A stretch of 64,000 nucleotides of DNA, from NCBI RefSeq assembly GCF_000002995.4, contig NW_025062477.1, positions 9,458,649-9,522,648 on the forward strand, in the 5' to 3' direction. The stretch's first letter is position 1; the number at the start of each line of letters is the position of its first letter. Source of the DNA: Brugia malayi. Taxonomy: Eukaryota > Nematoda > Chromadorea > Rhabditida > Onchocercidae. The position numbers were made by a program, and so were the translations under genes. The notes under the pieces were generated by a model. It worked only from the letters and a program-made list of their open reading frames with translations. It was not told the DNA's origin and made no database searches. Below are positions 13,427-29,124 of the stretch, one piece after another.

Positions 13427-14719
13427 TATACGTTAAAGAAATAGTTCGAGCTCAATTTTTTTTTAAAGTAATTTGACCGTTGACCAATTTTATCGCAGAC
13501 AGTAATGAAGGTGAAGAAAAAATTCGTCAATGAAATACCGTAGTTTACTCAGATAAGTGATCTACCATTTTGGTTAACCTTATAATGTCCGTGATACAAC
13601 AAAATTTTCAATATATTTTATTGTATTGATGTGTGACAGTACGGAGACTCTGCATCAGTCGGTTCTTTTTTTTTTTTCTATAATAACTGTTAATTAATTG
13701 CGAATTCCAGTTAGTTTTGTGTTATTTATGTGGTTTGACAATTCATCCAGTCACTGACCGGTATTTTTATTTGCTATATTTTGGCGAATTGAACGCCGAC
13801 TTTGTATTCACATTATACACTTTGGTTGCTCTGTCAACTGTGATGTTCTGAATATTCGCCAAAGTCATCTTTATCCCGTTTATGTACTACAAATAGAGTT
13901 GATGAAGTCTTTCAAAATATTTTTGGGGGATCCATCCCTAAATGCTATCCATTACTAACGACAGATTTTCTAGACAATGGTTGAATAGACAATATTAGTA
14001 AATCTCTTTTGCTAATTCATCAACTTGGTTTAGCCCGAAACATGTATATTCATTCATGTAAGTTTCGGGCTATTATTATTGCAGCAAACTGTATTAATCG
14101 TAATTATGTCATATAAGAACGGTGATATTGGCTCGCACGGTGTGGCATGTGGTAATGTAAATTCCTCTTTAATGTGATATTTTTCTAATTCGTTTTACTT
14201 TCTGCGATCTAAAAGTTTGGTGCAAAGCTTAGGACTTAGTAGATTACATTTGTTTTTCTCCATATAAAACAGAAGGGGAAAACTCTTGAGATGAGATGTT
14301 ATAAATGAAATAAGTTTGGATATTGAATCGAAAAGCCTCTTATTCATTGTTGTTGAATTACACTGAGTTCCAGTTCCTAACTATATTAATTATATTTTGA
14401 TAACACAGTAGTGATGATAGAATCATTGTGTTGTCAGTCTTATTGTTAGATCTTCCACGAAAGTATGTTTGAGCAGAGAAAATAGAAACCATTGGAAAGG
14501 ACATTCAAATGAATTATTGGGCATTGCTTGAATAAGTTTAAATTATTCAAACAATGCAGCCTAGCACACATAATAAACTGCAGTATATGATGAGGTATGG
14601 GAAAGGTAGCTAAGTGAATAATGCACTAATTTTGTTACAAATAGTAATACCATCTCGAAATATTTCCAAAAATCAACGCAATAGTAAATCGAAATACTGA
14701 TCGCAGATGAAGTCACTGG
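13427..14719. other. Intergenic region between convergent TULP4 and NFS1
   Basis: This 1.3-kb stretch holds the 3' UTRs of both genes. No coding exon was supported. The one notable element is the GC-rich hairpin at 14031-14072. Confidence 0.6.
14031..14072. repeat. GC-rich hairpin in intergenic DNA
   Basis: TAGCCCGAAAC (14031-14041) is the exact reverse complement of 14062-14072, around a 20-base loop. A further wobble-containing extension is possible inside the loop. Such a GC-rich perfect stem stands out in this AT-rich spacer. Confidence 0.85.
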
Positions 14720-17385
14720 TTAGTGCTGGCTCCATTCTATACTTTTCAAATCAGTGCCTTCCTGGATCATTTCCCATAATGGGCTCATTCCTCTAAGTCG
14801 TTCCACTTCTCTGATACAGAGATCGGCTGTATAATCAATTTCCTAAATTACTAATAAGATAAATAAAGAACGGAGGAGAAGATACGGAGTAAGAAGCATA
14901 AAATTTTTGCAAGCAAGCTAAAAAATCAAATACTGTGGCAATATATAAAATACAAAGCTTCATAACCTCTTCTGTAGTAAACCTTCCAATCCCAAATCTG
15001 ATGCTGGAATGAGCCAAATCTTCTTCGGCTCCTATAGCTCGAAGAACATACGAAGGTTCAAGCGATGCACTGGTACATGCACTGCCCGATGACAATGCTA
15101 CATTTTTTAATGCCATGAGCAAACTTTCACCTTCAACGCAAGAAAATGAAAGATTCAGACATCCTGAAAACGTATATGCCTTATATATCTAAATAAATAA
15201 TGTACAGTTTCATTATTTGTAAAAACTAGAGGCCGATTTGTAGATCTACATATTACTCTAATTTTCATAAAACCATTGCCATATATAAAAAAACTTTTAC
15301 CTTTATTTTAGTTTCTAGACCCAGTCAGATAATAGCTTCTTAATAGTATGGGTATCATAAAGCTAACCTTGATAAGTCTGTTCTGGATCACCATTTCGCA
15401 CAACATGACTTAACTTAGAATTTATACGATCTAACAATCGCCTCGATAGACGCTCGATATGTTTTTTATCCATTTCCATTTCTTCAGCTGCGATAGCACA
15501 AGCCTGATTTAGTTGAAAAAAGTAGAATACTATTTATTTAGCAAATTAACCCGAACTTTCAGAACAAAAAAAGTAAAAAGAACTTTGCCAAAGCCAACAA
15601 TAAGCGGTGTTGGGAGAGTTCCTGACCGCATGCCCCTCTCTTGTCCACCTCCTGACATTTGCGCTTCCAATCGAACACGAGGCCTCCGACGAATATACAT
15701 TGCTCCAACACCTTAAAAGCAGTTACTTTTAATCATCATTCTTTCCCAATAGTCACAATATTTTATGCAACAGAGTAAGGTGGAGAAAAACCGCATTTCT
15801 TTACAATAAGACCCAAACCTTAACTTTGACAACCATTCACCTTTTGGCCCATAAATTTTATGGCCACTAATAGACATTAAATCAATATTCATATCGTTAA
15901 CATCTATCGATATTTTCCCAATAGCTTGTGCTGCATCGCAGTGAAAAAATACGTTCCTCTCGCGACATATTTTCCCTACAAATAAGCAAAGGAATTGTAT
16001 ACCTTGTTCTTGACTAGAATAAATAAAAGTTACCTGAATGTAATATATATTATTGATATAATATATAAGATGTATTCCTAATACCAAATTCTTTTTATAT
16101 AGCAAAATATTTTGATGCGTATCTAATTTAATGTCTAACAGTATGAAGAGGCATAAAACAATATCAAAATCTCAGCTCGAACAAACATATTAAAGTAACC
16201 AATTTCTTTAGTAGGCTGTATGACACCAATTTCATTGTTCAGAATCATAACAGACACAAGGATGGTACCATCTGTAATAGCATTTTCTAATTCCTGCAAT
16301 ATGAAATTATTTCCAAGCCATAGCGTAATACCGTAAATGATGGTACAAAAGTCTTGATTACTTCCTTCACATCACTATTCCTCCCCCATACCTGTACTCA
16401 AATGTCCTTCCTTATAAATCATTTATACGCGCTGCTGAGTAAGAACTTGAAAGGATATAAAGTTTGCCTTCAAATTGATTATCCCATTTTTCTGAACGGG
16501 TAAATAGGTTACTTTGAAGCCTTTCGTTGACAAGTGGCGATAAGAATCCAATACGCATTTATGCTCCTAAACAAATTAAATGTTATCAGTTTATACAACA
16601 AATATAATACGCATAATAGAGTAAGTATAATACGAGAATGACAATTTAAAAAATATTCTTGCATTCATTTACGTATGAATTGGAGAGAAGTCGCATATAC
16701 AACACTTCACAAAACTGAGGCAATTTGAAATACAGTTTCTAACCGTCTGCACTGTGATCAAGTGATTCTTTCCAGTTTCCCTGTAAAAACTGGCTACTCC
16801 TTTGATGGCAATATTATTCGATTCTGTAGCACCAGACGTGAAAATAACTTCACGTGAATCTGCACCAATTAATTTCGCTACCTGAACAGCGAAGTAGATG
16901 ACGAAAGAGAAGGTGTAATAATACACAGTAATCTTCAGTACCAATGTAATTTACCGTACTACTACCTGTAAGCGGGCTTTTTCAACTGCTTCTTCAGCTT
17001 CCCATCCATAAAAATGAGTTTTACTATGAGGATTACCATATGAGCTCACCATATATGGTATCATAGCGTCCACCACGCGTGGGTCCTTAAAACAAAATTT
17101 TGTGCGAATCAAAAATGGTTATAAGTATTTCAATATTTAATTACTATTAATTTAAATCACCTAAAATAGTGGCTCATTTTCTGCAATTGGCAACCTATTA
17201 CTTTCTATGGAAAAAATGAAACAAGCAGTAACCATCGGTGTAGTTGCTTGCACATCCAAATACAAAGGTTTTAGATGTGAATTTTGTGATGCCTTCGCTG
17301 CCATCCTACGAACTGCATACCATCTCCCAGCGATAATAGCAGTAGCTACAGATTTTGGCCAACCAGTAACTGTCGTTATGAACAT
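14720..17385 (-). CDS. NFS1: Mitochondrial cysteine desulfurase NFS1
   Basis: This PLP enzyme takes sulfur from cysteine for Fe-S cluster assembly and tRNA thiolation in mitochondria. Ten exons, in coding order: 17233-17385, 16966-17085, 16744-16881, 16468-16566, 16200-16293, 15841-15975, 15584-15711, 15368-15503, 14967-15163 and 14720-14842. They give 440 residues (human 457). Residues 1-36 form a basic, acid-poor presequence. The PLP lysine is K241 in [12 protein letters not shown]. The catalytic cysteine is C364 in [14 protein letters not shown]. The human counterparts K258 and C381 differ by the same 17 positions, so there is no net indel between them. The conserved ending RFTTEE, then WEMIQEG, is present. 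The intron after residue 170 must use a GC donor (AAG|GCAAAC) to keep the family spacing; the only GT alternative adds seven residues through a weak site. It diverges from CK2 alpha. Confidence 0.96.
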
Positions 17386-17393
17386 TAGTTTAC

Positions 17394-17404
17394 CTAAAAT
17401 TGAA
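17394..17404 (-). promoter_or_regulatory. Probable spliced-leader acceptor for NFS1
   Basis: On the minus strand TTCAATTTTAG ends eight bases before the NFS1 ATG (17385-17383), and no upstream coding exon is visible. This is the arrangement expected for spliced-leader addition, and it supports the chosen start. Confidence 0.55.
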
Positions 17405-18065
17405 CCGTTATGGACTTACTGACATCGATATATGAATGGTACAGCAATATCTATACTAATAGCAAGAAACTGCGATTCAAACATTCAGTTTCCCTATTCT
17501 AATAAATACACTCATGACGGAGTGGATATACATGTAACAAGCAAAGATCAAGAATTTAATAAACAATGATTGCGGCATTTCACTTTTAGTTTACTTCAAT
17601 AGCATTACACTCAGTTATGATAGATAAATGGGAAGAGGGAAAAAAGTCTGGTGTCTTGCGAAGGATGAGAAGGGAGACATGTTTATAGGAATAATAAAGC
17701 AAATATTCCAAAGGACGAAAGTTCACTAAGTCGTACAGAACAATTTTCTCTGCTTTCGAAATTTTTCTCGATCCTCTGAGGAAAATGTGAACACAAGTGC
17801 TCATTTACAACTTACAACCAAACGACAACAGCAACACTAGCAACTCACTAATTAATAAGAGCTAGATTAATAATAAGAAATATTAATAAGAGATAATAAG
17901 AGTTAGATAAGCACTCCAGCGCTGTAATAGTGATGGAAGGTCTCAGGAGGAAATGCGAGATATCGTATCTAAAGTGATATCTGGAGTGAGGTTGTCTTGC
18001 GTGTGTGTCTTCTCGATGAGGTGTGGATGGATGTAAGTGTAGAAGAGGAGCAACCCGGGAGGAGT
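17405..18065. promoter_or_regulatory. Divergent NFS1 / CK2 alpha promoter region
   Basis: About 0.66 kb separates the two divergent start codons, so the promoters of both genes must lie here or in the first introns. The part next to CK2 (17930-18065) is richer in G and C on the plus strand and contains an ATG-led short upstream frame near 17954. No TATA box or known factor site is claimed. Confidence 0.5.
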
Positions 18066-20959
<2,894 letters not shown>

Positions 20960-22735
20960 CTTATGGAAATACTCATGTAACGAGATTACCATACGTGTGA
21001 AAATGTGCAGAGGCACTTTTGCCTTTCGTCACTTCTAAAAATGCATACTGGTAATCAACTTCATGTGAACAGTTTGGCGGCTTGCATCACGCAATTGAAA
21101 AGAAATATCTTATGTTTAATTCTTATCATTCGATTATTTTTTCAAGATATGTTGTACTCGGTTTTTTTGCTCAGCGAATGTGTATAAAAAATCGTGTTGT
21201 TAAAAGAATGTTTTCTTCATCAATGTTCTTTCCTCTTATGATTTCTTCCGTCAAATGCACATGGTTTTCATTTACTGAACTGTATGGATAGTTTATTTTG
21301 AAATGAAAATGTTTCCTGATTATCGTAGTGTTATCATACGAGAGAAATATGAATAACTTGATAACAGTGGAATTACCATAAGTTTCCCAGGACAGTGCGC
21401 TAGCATTCCTTTACAGTCCCAAGTAAGCTTAAACCATTTCATCACTTTTCCACATAATTCCAAACTAGATTTTTAAACAATCGCAAGGTTAAGCCAAATT
21501 CTCATTATTCGTGTGCACTGGTTTCATTGCCAAACCAATTTATCTGGACGAAATGCGCCTGCAATGCATGCGAGGGTGATACACCTGCAACTCATGCCAG
21601 GATGAGTTCAAGTACTAGAAATTGTTGCATTTATCACTTCTCTACACAATTCCAATACTGAAGTGTGGAATTGCACATCCTTTACCTTTTTAAAATAAAT
21701 TCAACACTAAAGAATGGGCAATAACTGATAGAGCCGACCTGTTCTCCGTGAAACAGCCTCAAGTTTGATGTACAAGTTTCTAAACGCAGATTTCATGACC
21801 AAGCATTCCTCATGTTCCACTCCACAAATCATAGGAATGTACAAAAGAAATCCCCCTATGATTCGACTTGAGAACATTGTGTTTTGCCTCCATATGCGCA
21901 AATATTGAATTCATTCGTTTTCATGTGTCATATAATATTTATAGCCGACAGAAGTTATTTCTTGTACCTAATAACAAATCAAAGTTGAAACAACTCATAG
22001 AGCCTACAAATCCTAAATCAACAGACGAAGCATTTTACGCTTGGGACTGATTATATGCAGTCCATCTCACGAATGACGTTATGATACCATTATTCCTGTA
22101 GAAATAAAAATTCTTGAGACAAAATGATTTAAACATTGACAGCTACAAAAGTGGAAATGTATATTTGCTTCAAATTACGAGCATTTCTAAGTTAAAAAGC
22201 ATATGAAAATCCTTCTGTTAATCTGCACACTTCTAGAAATGTAAGAGGGAAAAATAAAACAATATTGATGTTCTACAAAAATACACAAGGAAAGATGACG
22301 GTTGAAATTTTGCCGGCATGCGAAAATGCAACCACTCGAAGCTTCCAGAGCCAGAGATCAATCTCCCCTTATTTAGCTGCTCACAAACTATTTATTGTTT
22401 CGTCATTATCCACCAGACGCACTTTCCTCTCCTTCAAGTTATTTAAGTTTTCACAAGAAAGATTAACTTTTTAATTCAAATATTGACCGCATCAAAAAAT
22501 TTGCAGAGGTCAGCTGATATAAATATATACAATGATTTCAAAACTGCAAAATTCATATGTATTGGGCTTTTTGTACAATATTGGACAGAAAAGCAAATGC
22601 AAGGTGCCTTAATACAAGATTCTTAGCTTCTCCAGCAAAATGTGGAATCAACAATTATGTTTGATTAAAGTCAATTCATATTTGTATTTGATTGTTTAGC
22701 TACCATATGTAAAAAAACATTATGTTGAACTACCT
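20960..22735. other. Intergenic region between convergent CK2 alpha and GSK-3
   Basis: This is 3' UTR and spacer. No supported exon was found. The last GSK-3 exon may reach into the right edge (22737 upward). Confidence 0.55.
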
Positions 22736-22888
22736 TATGCCTGCTTTGCAACAGTATGAAATCGGGAATCATAATCGTTCCATCTCCAGATAGAAGTAAT
22801 AAAATCAAATAATCTTAGCTGCTTTATTGGTAACACAACTAGCAGTAAAAAAAACAGATACTGCAGAAAGAATGTTTTAAAAACAAAC

Positions 22889-25075
22889 CTGAGTAGCACA
22901 AAGCAACGATGCAATTGCGGGAGTACAGTATAGTTCTTCAGAAGTAAAATCTGTACATGAAGGAATAACACGTCCGTTTGGTAACTTTGTTCCTGGATTG
23001 CGCAACACATCGAAAAACAAATGTGCGCAAGCTTCTAGTGGGCTAGGTCGTTGATGTGGTGAATAAACAAGTACAAGTGATACAAGATCGATTGCTTCCA
23101 GATTTGTATTTGAACGGAAAACACGTATCCACGGGCGCGGCTGCAAATTGTTGATTGGGGAATAGAATATAGCGGAAATATTTAGATGCGATCAATAAAA
23201 ATGAAAAAAGTAGTGAGCTGAAATTAAAAAAGAAATAGAAGAGAATGGAATGATCCAAGTTGATGAATTACTGTCTATCGCAACAATACTATTATTATTC
23301 TCCATAAACTTTTCACAGTTAATATTTCATAACGAAATATAAATCATCAGAAAATCGTAAATACATCTACATATAAACAATTGACTATTCAATATTTACT
23401 TTGATAGGTGGGAAAGTGCGTTCCTTATAATCAGGGTTCATCTCATGAATATGTGTTTTTGACGGAGTACCAAGAACTTTGATAATTTCGACAAGCTGAT
23501 CAACTCCAGAATCACCAGGAAATATCGGTTGTCCCAACAAAAGTTCTGCTAGAACCGTTCCTGCTGACCACATATCGATGCTGCAAAAAGTGATTAAATA
23601 TTTCACATATTTCATGATGTTGTGGGATTCACTTCAGCAATGCAATAGCTGGTGCTTGGGAAAAAAAAACCCAACTATTTTTCGAGGAAATATGAGATTA
23701 AAAAGTTCGGAAAAATAAAGTTAAACTTTAAATACGCTCTAACCAGGTTGAAAGGAACTTTATTCACTGTTGACAAACAGTTGGCGTAACTTCACTTAAT
23801 ACCTGTTCGTATAATTGGTGGCACCGAAAATAAGCTCTGGAGCACGATAATAACGAGAACAAATATAGGAAACATTTGGCTCATCTTGAATAAGATATTT
23901 GGCTGAACCGAAGTCACAAAGTTTAAGCACAGCAGTTTCAGTATCGATGAGCAAGTTCTGTGGTTTGATATCTCTGTGGCAAATTCCTGAAAGAACCCAA
24001 AACCCAAAATAAATGCTTAAGCTGTACAGCACTTATTGTCACTGCTAAATCAAAAAATTCTCTACGATTTCCTGAGTAGTGTAGAACAAGTGAATAGAGT
24101 CGATCAAAAAATATTTTTAAAGTCGACAGTAGATCACTGTTTATCCCATTAGTTCCATATTTATTTATAGTCGATAAAAAAAATGAACTTATTTTCTATA
24201 TCTGGAAATGGATATGTAATCAAATGATCAAGAAAATCTTACCAAGTCGATGGATGTATGCCAGAGCTCGAAACAACTGGAACATGTACAACTTGACGTA
24301 TATAATAGGTACCGTTTGTCGCAACTTGGAGTAATGTCTGGCCACACGGTAAACTGTCTTCGGCACAAATCTATTCGTAAAAATGAAAACTAGAAGTTTA
24401 GAATTTACTACTTTGCAGTACGCATCATTTGGTATTAGATCCAAAAAATATTCATTCTAATGAAAAATATTAGTAAAAAAGGTAATAAAAAAATGAAAGA
24501 AATGGAATTGAAAAATGAAACAGAAATAAACTGCAAATATGAGACTTACTCTAAAATCAGATTCAAATAGAGTTCGTCCTTCTTTTCACCCCCTGAATAA
24601 AAGAAGTATTTGAGTTGCACAACATTCTTATGATTTAACTTTCTCATTATTTGTAATTCGCGATTCTTGAACCGCTTATCCTGGAGTACCTTCTTGATTG
24701 CAATTTTTTCACCTGTGTCGATCAATTCAGCTAAATAGACGACACCAAAGGAACCACTACCAACTACCTGTAATCAAACCGAAATTTTGAGAGAGACTTA
24801 TATTAAGATTGATTTTTGTATCTAATAATCTGATTTCGATGTGGTCTCAAAATTTCGAACTGATGATGGAAAAATTAAATATAGAATCGAAGAAAAACCT
24901 ATGGACAAATTCTCAGACTAGTTTCAAATTGGAAATAAAGTATGCCAAATACCATAACCAAAATTAATTCGCTTAATCTTGAAATGAAATAGAGAAAAGT
25001 AACCTTAGTATCTGAGTACTGCACTTCTATCTGCCGATCAGGTTCCTGCCCTGGTGAAGCAACAACTGTAGTCAT
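22889..25075 (-). CDS. gsk-3: Glycogen synthase kinase 3 (shaggy family), C-terminal exon uncertain
   Basis: GSK-3 phosphorylates primed substrates in Wnt, insulin and developmental signalling. Exons in coding order: 25004-25075, 24550-24767, 24243-24370, 23803-23986, 23400-23580 and 22889-23140, in phase, 345 residues. Seen: GSGSFGVVY loop; [16 protein letters not shown] with the ATP lysine (about K49) and the phosphate-pocket arginine; [11 protein letters not shown], where the family usually has [25 protein letters not shown]; and [12 protein letters not shown] with the activating tyrosine. The N-terminus ([12 protein letters not shown]) lacks the RPRTTSF inhibitory serine site of vertebrate GSK-3. 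After CATQ a donor (GTTTGT) follows. The last exon is unresolved: phase-0 acceptors give LCYQ-stop, a 27-residue tail starting LRLFDF, or A-stop, all within 22737-22840. It diverges from NAXE. Confidence 0.95.
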
Positions 25076-26073
25076 TAGAACAATATGTGAGTGTGACGAT
25101 TTTGTGTCTTCAGAGCGGTAAATGTTTATTCATATAAATCAATCCAGCATCACCACCCAGTCTCTTGACCCAGTAAAATCTACAAAAAGAACCCAAATAA
25201 ACTCAGGGGAAACGTGCGCAAGGTTCGAGTTTAGCAAACCTAATTTATAAACTGAACAAAACTAAAGCAAACATAATAAGCTGATACCGTCAAATTGAAT
25301 CCTAATCAATCATTTTAGTGTAACTCTTGCTTCCAAAGATGCATTCAACGCAAATGAAAACTAAATTGAAATTACGAATGGCAGTGGTGGTATCTTTCTT
25401 TCCTCACTACATCTGTGACAAATGACAAAATATCGTGATTCAATTAAATAACAATACTTACTTGCATACAAAAAGGCATCTCGTAATGAAACATTAGCAA
25501 GAATAAGGCCAGTTAGCTCTGTTAATAATGAACCACAAACTATACTGAAGTATCTTCTCTTGTAAACCTCCTCAACTGATGCTCAAAACCTACGGCTTGC
25601 TATCCACACTACTAACCCGAGCAGATACATTCACCCAGCAAAAGCCAACACCTCCTACACCAGTCTGGAAATGCTCAAACTAAACGGAAGGAGGCCTTGC
25701 GGCCCGTTCGTTTTTAATGATGGATTGATGTGTAGATCATCTTCTCTCCCCGTCCCAGTAGCTATTCATATTTACAATGTTTTCACTTCCTTATTCGTGG
25801 GGTGGGAGCTTATTATGTTTTTATTCTCACTCTCTATTTTCAGTCATGACTTGGAATTATCAGTCTTTCGTTGTTTTATGTATTAAAGGATTGCTGTAAT
25901 CAGGAAGTTACGATAAATAGATGTCTGATAGTTGCCGAGTTATTCTGTCTTGCCTTTATCATTTATATCATTCATTTAACAATTTTAATGGGTTTAATTG
26001 TGTTGCGAATTGATGCTTTCCTAACTGCTGCAAACAAAATCACTTTTTAATCTTGAAATTACTGACAACGATG
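25076..26073. promoter_or_regulatory. Divergent GSK-3 / NAXE promoter region
   Basis: About 1 kb lies between the two start codons. It must hold the promoters and 5' UTR of both genes. No open frame here resembles protein, and no specific factor site is claimed. Confidence 0.45.
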
Positions 26074-26112
26074 TCTCATTGCAGACATGCTGTTTGATTA
26101 TGCTTTTTGCAG
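26073..26112 (+). promoter_or_regulatory. Two alternative trans-splice-type acceptors at NAXE 5' end
   Basis: CTCATTGCAG ends at 26084, two bases before the ATG at 26087. A stronger site, GCTTTTTGCAG, ends at 26112; leader addition there would remove the first ATG and make the in-frame ATG at 26150 the start. The two choices include or exclude a 21-residue presequence. Confidence 0.5.
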
Positions 26113-29008
26113 TGCAAGACGACACTTGTTTGCTCTTTTGATAAACAAAATGGAACCCAGAGGTATTGTTACGATGACTAATGTGAACGACGTCTCTTTC
26201 ATCAGGTTTGCTTCATTTTTGGCGATAGCATTTTAGATAACTTCTGTAATTAGCCTTTCCCAGGTGTAATCTTTTATTTAGATTGTAATTCACGATGGTA
26301 TTTCTAATAAAACAGTGTTTTTGCAGTTGCTCATCTCTTTGTTCTTCCTGATCATTTCTCTATGTTTCAGGACTCTCCTAACATTACACAAGCATTTCTC
26401 TAACATTTGCAAACAGTATCTGTTTAGTATTCATTTTACTGTCTTTACTAAATAATAATCCAGTATTTTTCTAATTCTTGTCAAGTATTCATGTTGAATT
26501 CTTTTCTTCTGCAGTATGTTGTATGTCGTTATTCCAAACAAATCATTAAATATAGCATTCTTCGCAATTCCTTCTTCCAATATTCTTTTTTATTCTTTAA
26601 TATGTCAAGATTCACTGTTTTACCTTTCCAGTTAATATTGTTGTGCGTTAACGTACTTGATATCGCCAAGAAGTCCTAGAACATTTATTGATAACTGCGT
26701 TTCTTTTTTGTTTTTCATGCATTCGAAATCAATAAAATAAATGACTTTTCTTCGCTATTAACATTTTCATAATATTCAAATGAGGGCATCTTCAAAATTA
26801 CGAATAACAAAGGTATCGGAATTGTCCTTATAGTATCTTTCATATGGTTTCAACTTTTTATGTCCAGTACTTTTTTCTGCCAAAGTGGCATGTAACTCAA
26901 TTTTCTCTTGGCATTACTAGAGATTTTTAGCATGCTTTCACGAATATGATTTAATAGCAAGTGTAATACTCAATTACCAATTGGAAAATTGACTAATCGC
27001 TTACACAAAACCATTATCTGTAAAATACAGAAGTTGGATCGACTTTTTTTTTAAAATCTTTTGTACTGTTTTTCTAATATTGCATCATTTTTTACTCATG
27101 TTATGTTATTTTCAGTCAGTATGACGCGATTGCACTGGACCGCGAGCTCTTCAGCACGTATGCATTCAATGTCGATCAGCTAATGGAACTTGCAGGTCTA
27201 AGTTGCGCTCATGCAATAGCACGCAGTTGCGATAGAGGAAAAATTCTCATCATTTGCGGGCCAGGAAATAATGGCGGCGATGGTTTCGTATGTGCACGCC
27301 ATCTAACATTTCTCGTAAGCATGCGAAAACACGTCAGTTTCTGTTTCAGGAATAGCCAGGCGATTTGCTTTGGAATATTAAATTAAGCTATGACGCTATA
27401 CTTGAAGTAAGCTACTCTATGAACTGTGTGTTCTGAAATTTTCACTGAACAGTTAACAATCTCCAAAACATCAGCACAACAAATCCTGTGGCATGCAACT
27501 ATATAGAGCGTTAAGATGGGCTGTTGATGATTATTTTGTCGGAAATACTAATATATCTAAAATGAAAGGTAATTTTGATTTCCTCTCAATGAGATTAATA
27601 AAACGCATTCATAGGGTTTCGAACCATTTATTTTCTATCCAAAACAGTCAAAATCAGAACTGATGGAACGTCTTGTGAAGCAGACAAAAAAAGTGGGTAT
27701 ACCACATATCGATGACAGTGTTTTCAAAAATCCGTCTGATATGAAAAATAAGTTCACATTGGTTGTGGATGCTTTATTTGGATTTAGTTTCAAACCACCA
27801 TTAAGACAGCCGTTTGATCAAATAATCGAGGCAGTCAATAAAAGCTCCCTACCAGTGGTGTCAATCGATATACCTTCAGGTAAATGAATTTATTCAAGTG
27901 TTTTCGAAGTGAATATAGATATTTATGCATCATTTTTCTGCTTCATCTTTTTTGATTGTTATTTGATTAATGACTGCTTAAATTATGTAAATTAGTTTTC
28001 ACAATGTGTACATTCCTAGATACTTCAAAATTTCATGCTCTATTGTCAAGTAAAATAATTTGAGAGAATAACTGCTTTTAAATAGAGCTTTCAATAGCTA
28101 TTTATTTTTACGAAAGATTTGAAGAATGACTGTAGAGAATTCGAAGAATTCATTAAAAAATAGGGTTCAAAAAACTAAAAGCAACACTAGGAATATTTTG
28201 TTTTTAATTGCAAAAATGCGTTAAATAGCTGAAGTTAATTCGATGGTAATACTTTAAACAGTTTATAATTTAAAGCGATTTTATCATCATTTGAAAATAC
28301 AGTATTTCTTTTAGATGACTATTTGTACAACACACTCAAGATATGGTCACAGTAGTGAATAATGAAGGCGGGTTTTCTCTTTTCCATCCCTTCCTTCCAT
28401 TTTCCGTGTCATTAGTGTTAGAAAATTTTAAGACGCTTCTCATTATAAGCAATAAAAAGTAATTAGTAAATTGGATAGATGCTGTATGATATGGGAAGAT
28501 CGCATTGCTTTGTTGATGAAAGAATTGTGTATTCAAAGAGTACTCCAGTTCTCCTTTTTCACACCTTATTCCTCTCGTCAATGTCGTTAATGTGATTTCT
28601 ACTGATATTTTCTGCATGCCGCCATTTTGCCAGCTCCCTGCTGGTGAAATTGCCTCTGATCCTTTTGATCATGCTCCCGTGAATTCCAGTCGCGTTTCAG
28701 TCTTTTCGATTTCTATAAATTTGTTTTATCATGAAATTAAGACGTTCTATGTTGTTTACTCAGTCAGATTCGAGTACTTAATATATCGTATTTCAGGATG
28801 GGATGTCGAAAAAGGTCCACTTGAAGAACAACTCTCATTCAATCCTGATGTCTTAATATCTTTAACAGTACCAAAACTTTGTGCAAAACACTTTCATGGT
28901 CGAGCGCACTATATCGGTGGTCGATTTGTACCGAAAGCTCTCGCTTTGAAATACCATCTAAGTCTTCCCGAATATCCTGGAACAGACTGTGTTGTGAAAC
29001 TATTCTAA
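26087..29008 (+). CDS. NAXE: NAD(P)H-hydrate epimerase NAXE (YjeF_N domain)
   Basis: NAXE interconverts R- and S-NAD(P)HX so that the dehydratase can repair damaged NAD(P)H. Exons are 26087-26205, 27116-27314, 27615-27879 and 28797-29008, in phase, 264 residues. The family signatures are all present: [19 protein letters not shown], the phosphate-binding GPGNNGGDG loop, [11 protein letters not shown], and [13 protein letters not shown] with the catalytic aspartate. The ending [20 protein letters not shown] matches animal NAXE. Residues 1-21 ([20 protein letters not shown]) are hydrophobic and arginine-containing, like a mitochondrial presequence. An in-frame TGA lies 24 bases upstream. A second in-frame ATG at 26150 would give a 243-residue form without it. 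The introns of 910, 300 and 917 bases hold no other gene. Confidence 0.95.
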
Positions 29009-29118
29009 ACTGCCCAAGACTTGTCGTAAAAAACGATTATTTATACTAATTACTTCCTTATCTTGGAATCAATTATTTTATACTGTTAAACATTTTGTTT
29101 ACTTATTATTAATGATTA

Positions 29119-29124
29119 AATAAA
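29119..29124 (+). terminator. Poly(A) signal AATAAA, NAXE
   Basis: AATAAA lies 111 bases after the NAXE stop codon, on the right strand and at the usual distance for nematode 3' ends. Confidence 0.6.

Noticed and set aside
17950..18040. Short upstream ATG frame before CK2 alpha
   Set aside because: It may be a uORF if transcription starts upstream, but there is no evidence it is in the mRNA.
25190..25250. GGTTCGAGT resembling a tRNA B box
   Set aside because: No A box, acceptor stem or full cloverleaf could be drawn.
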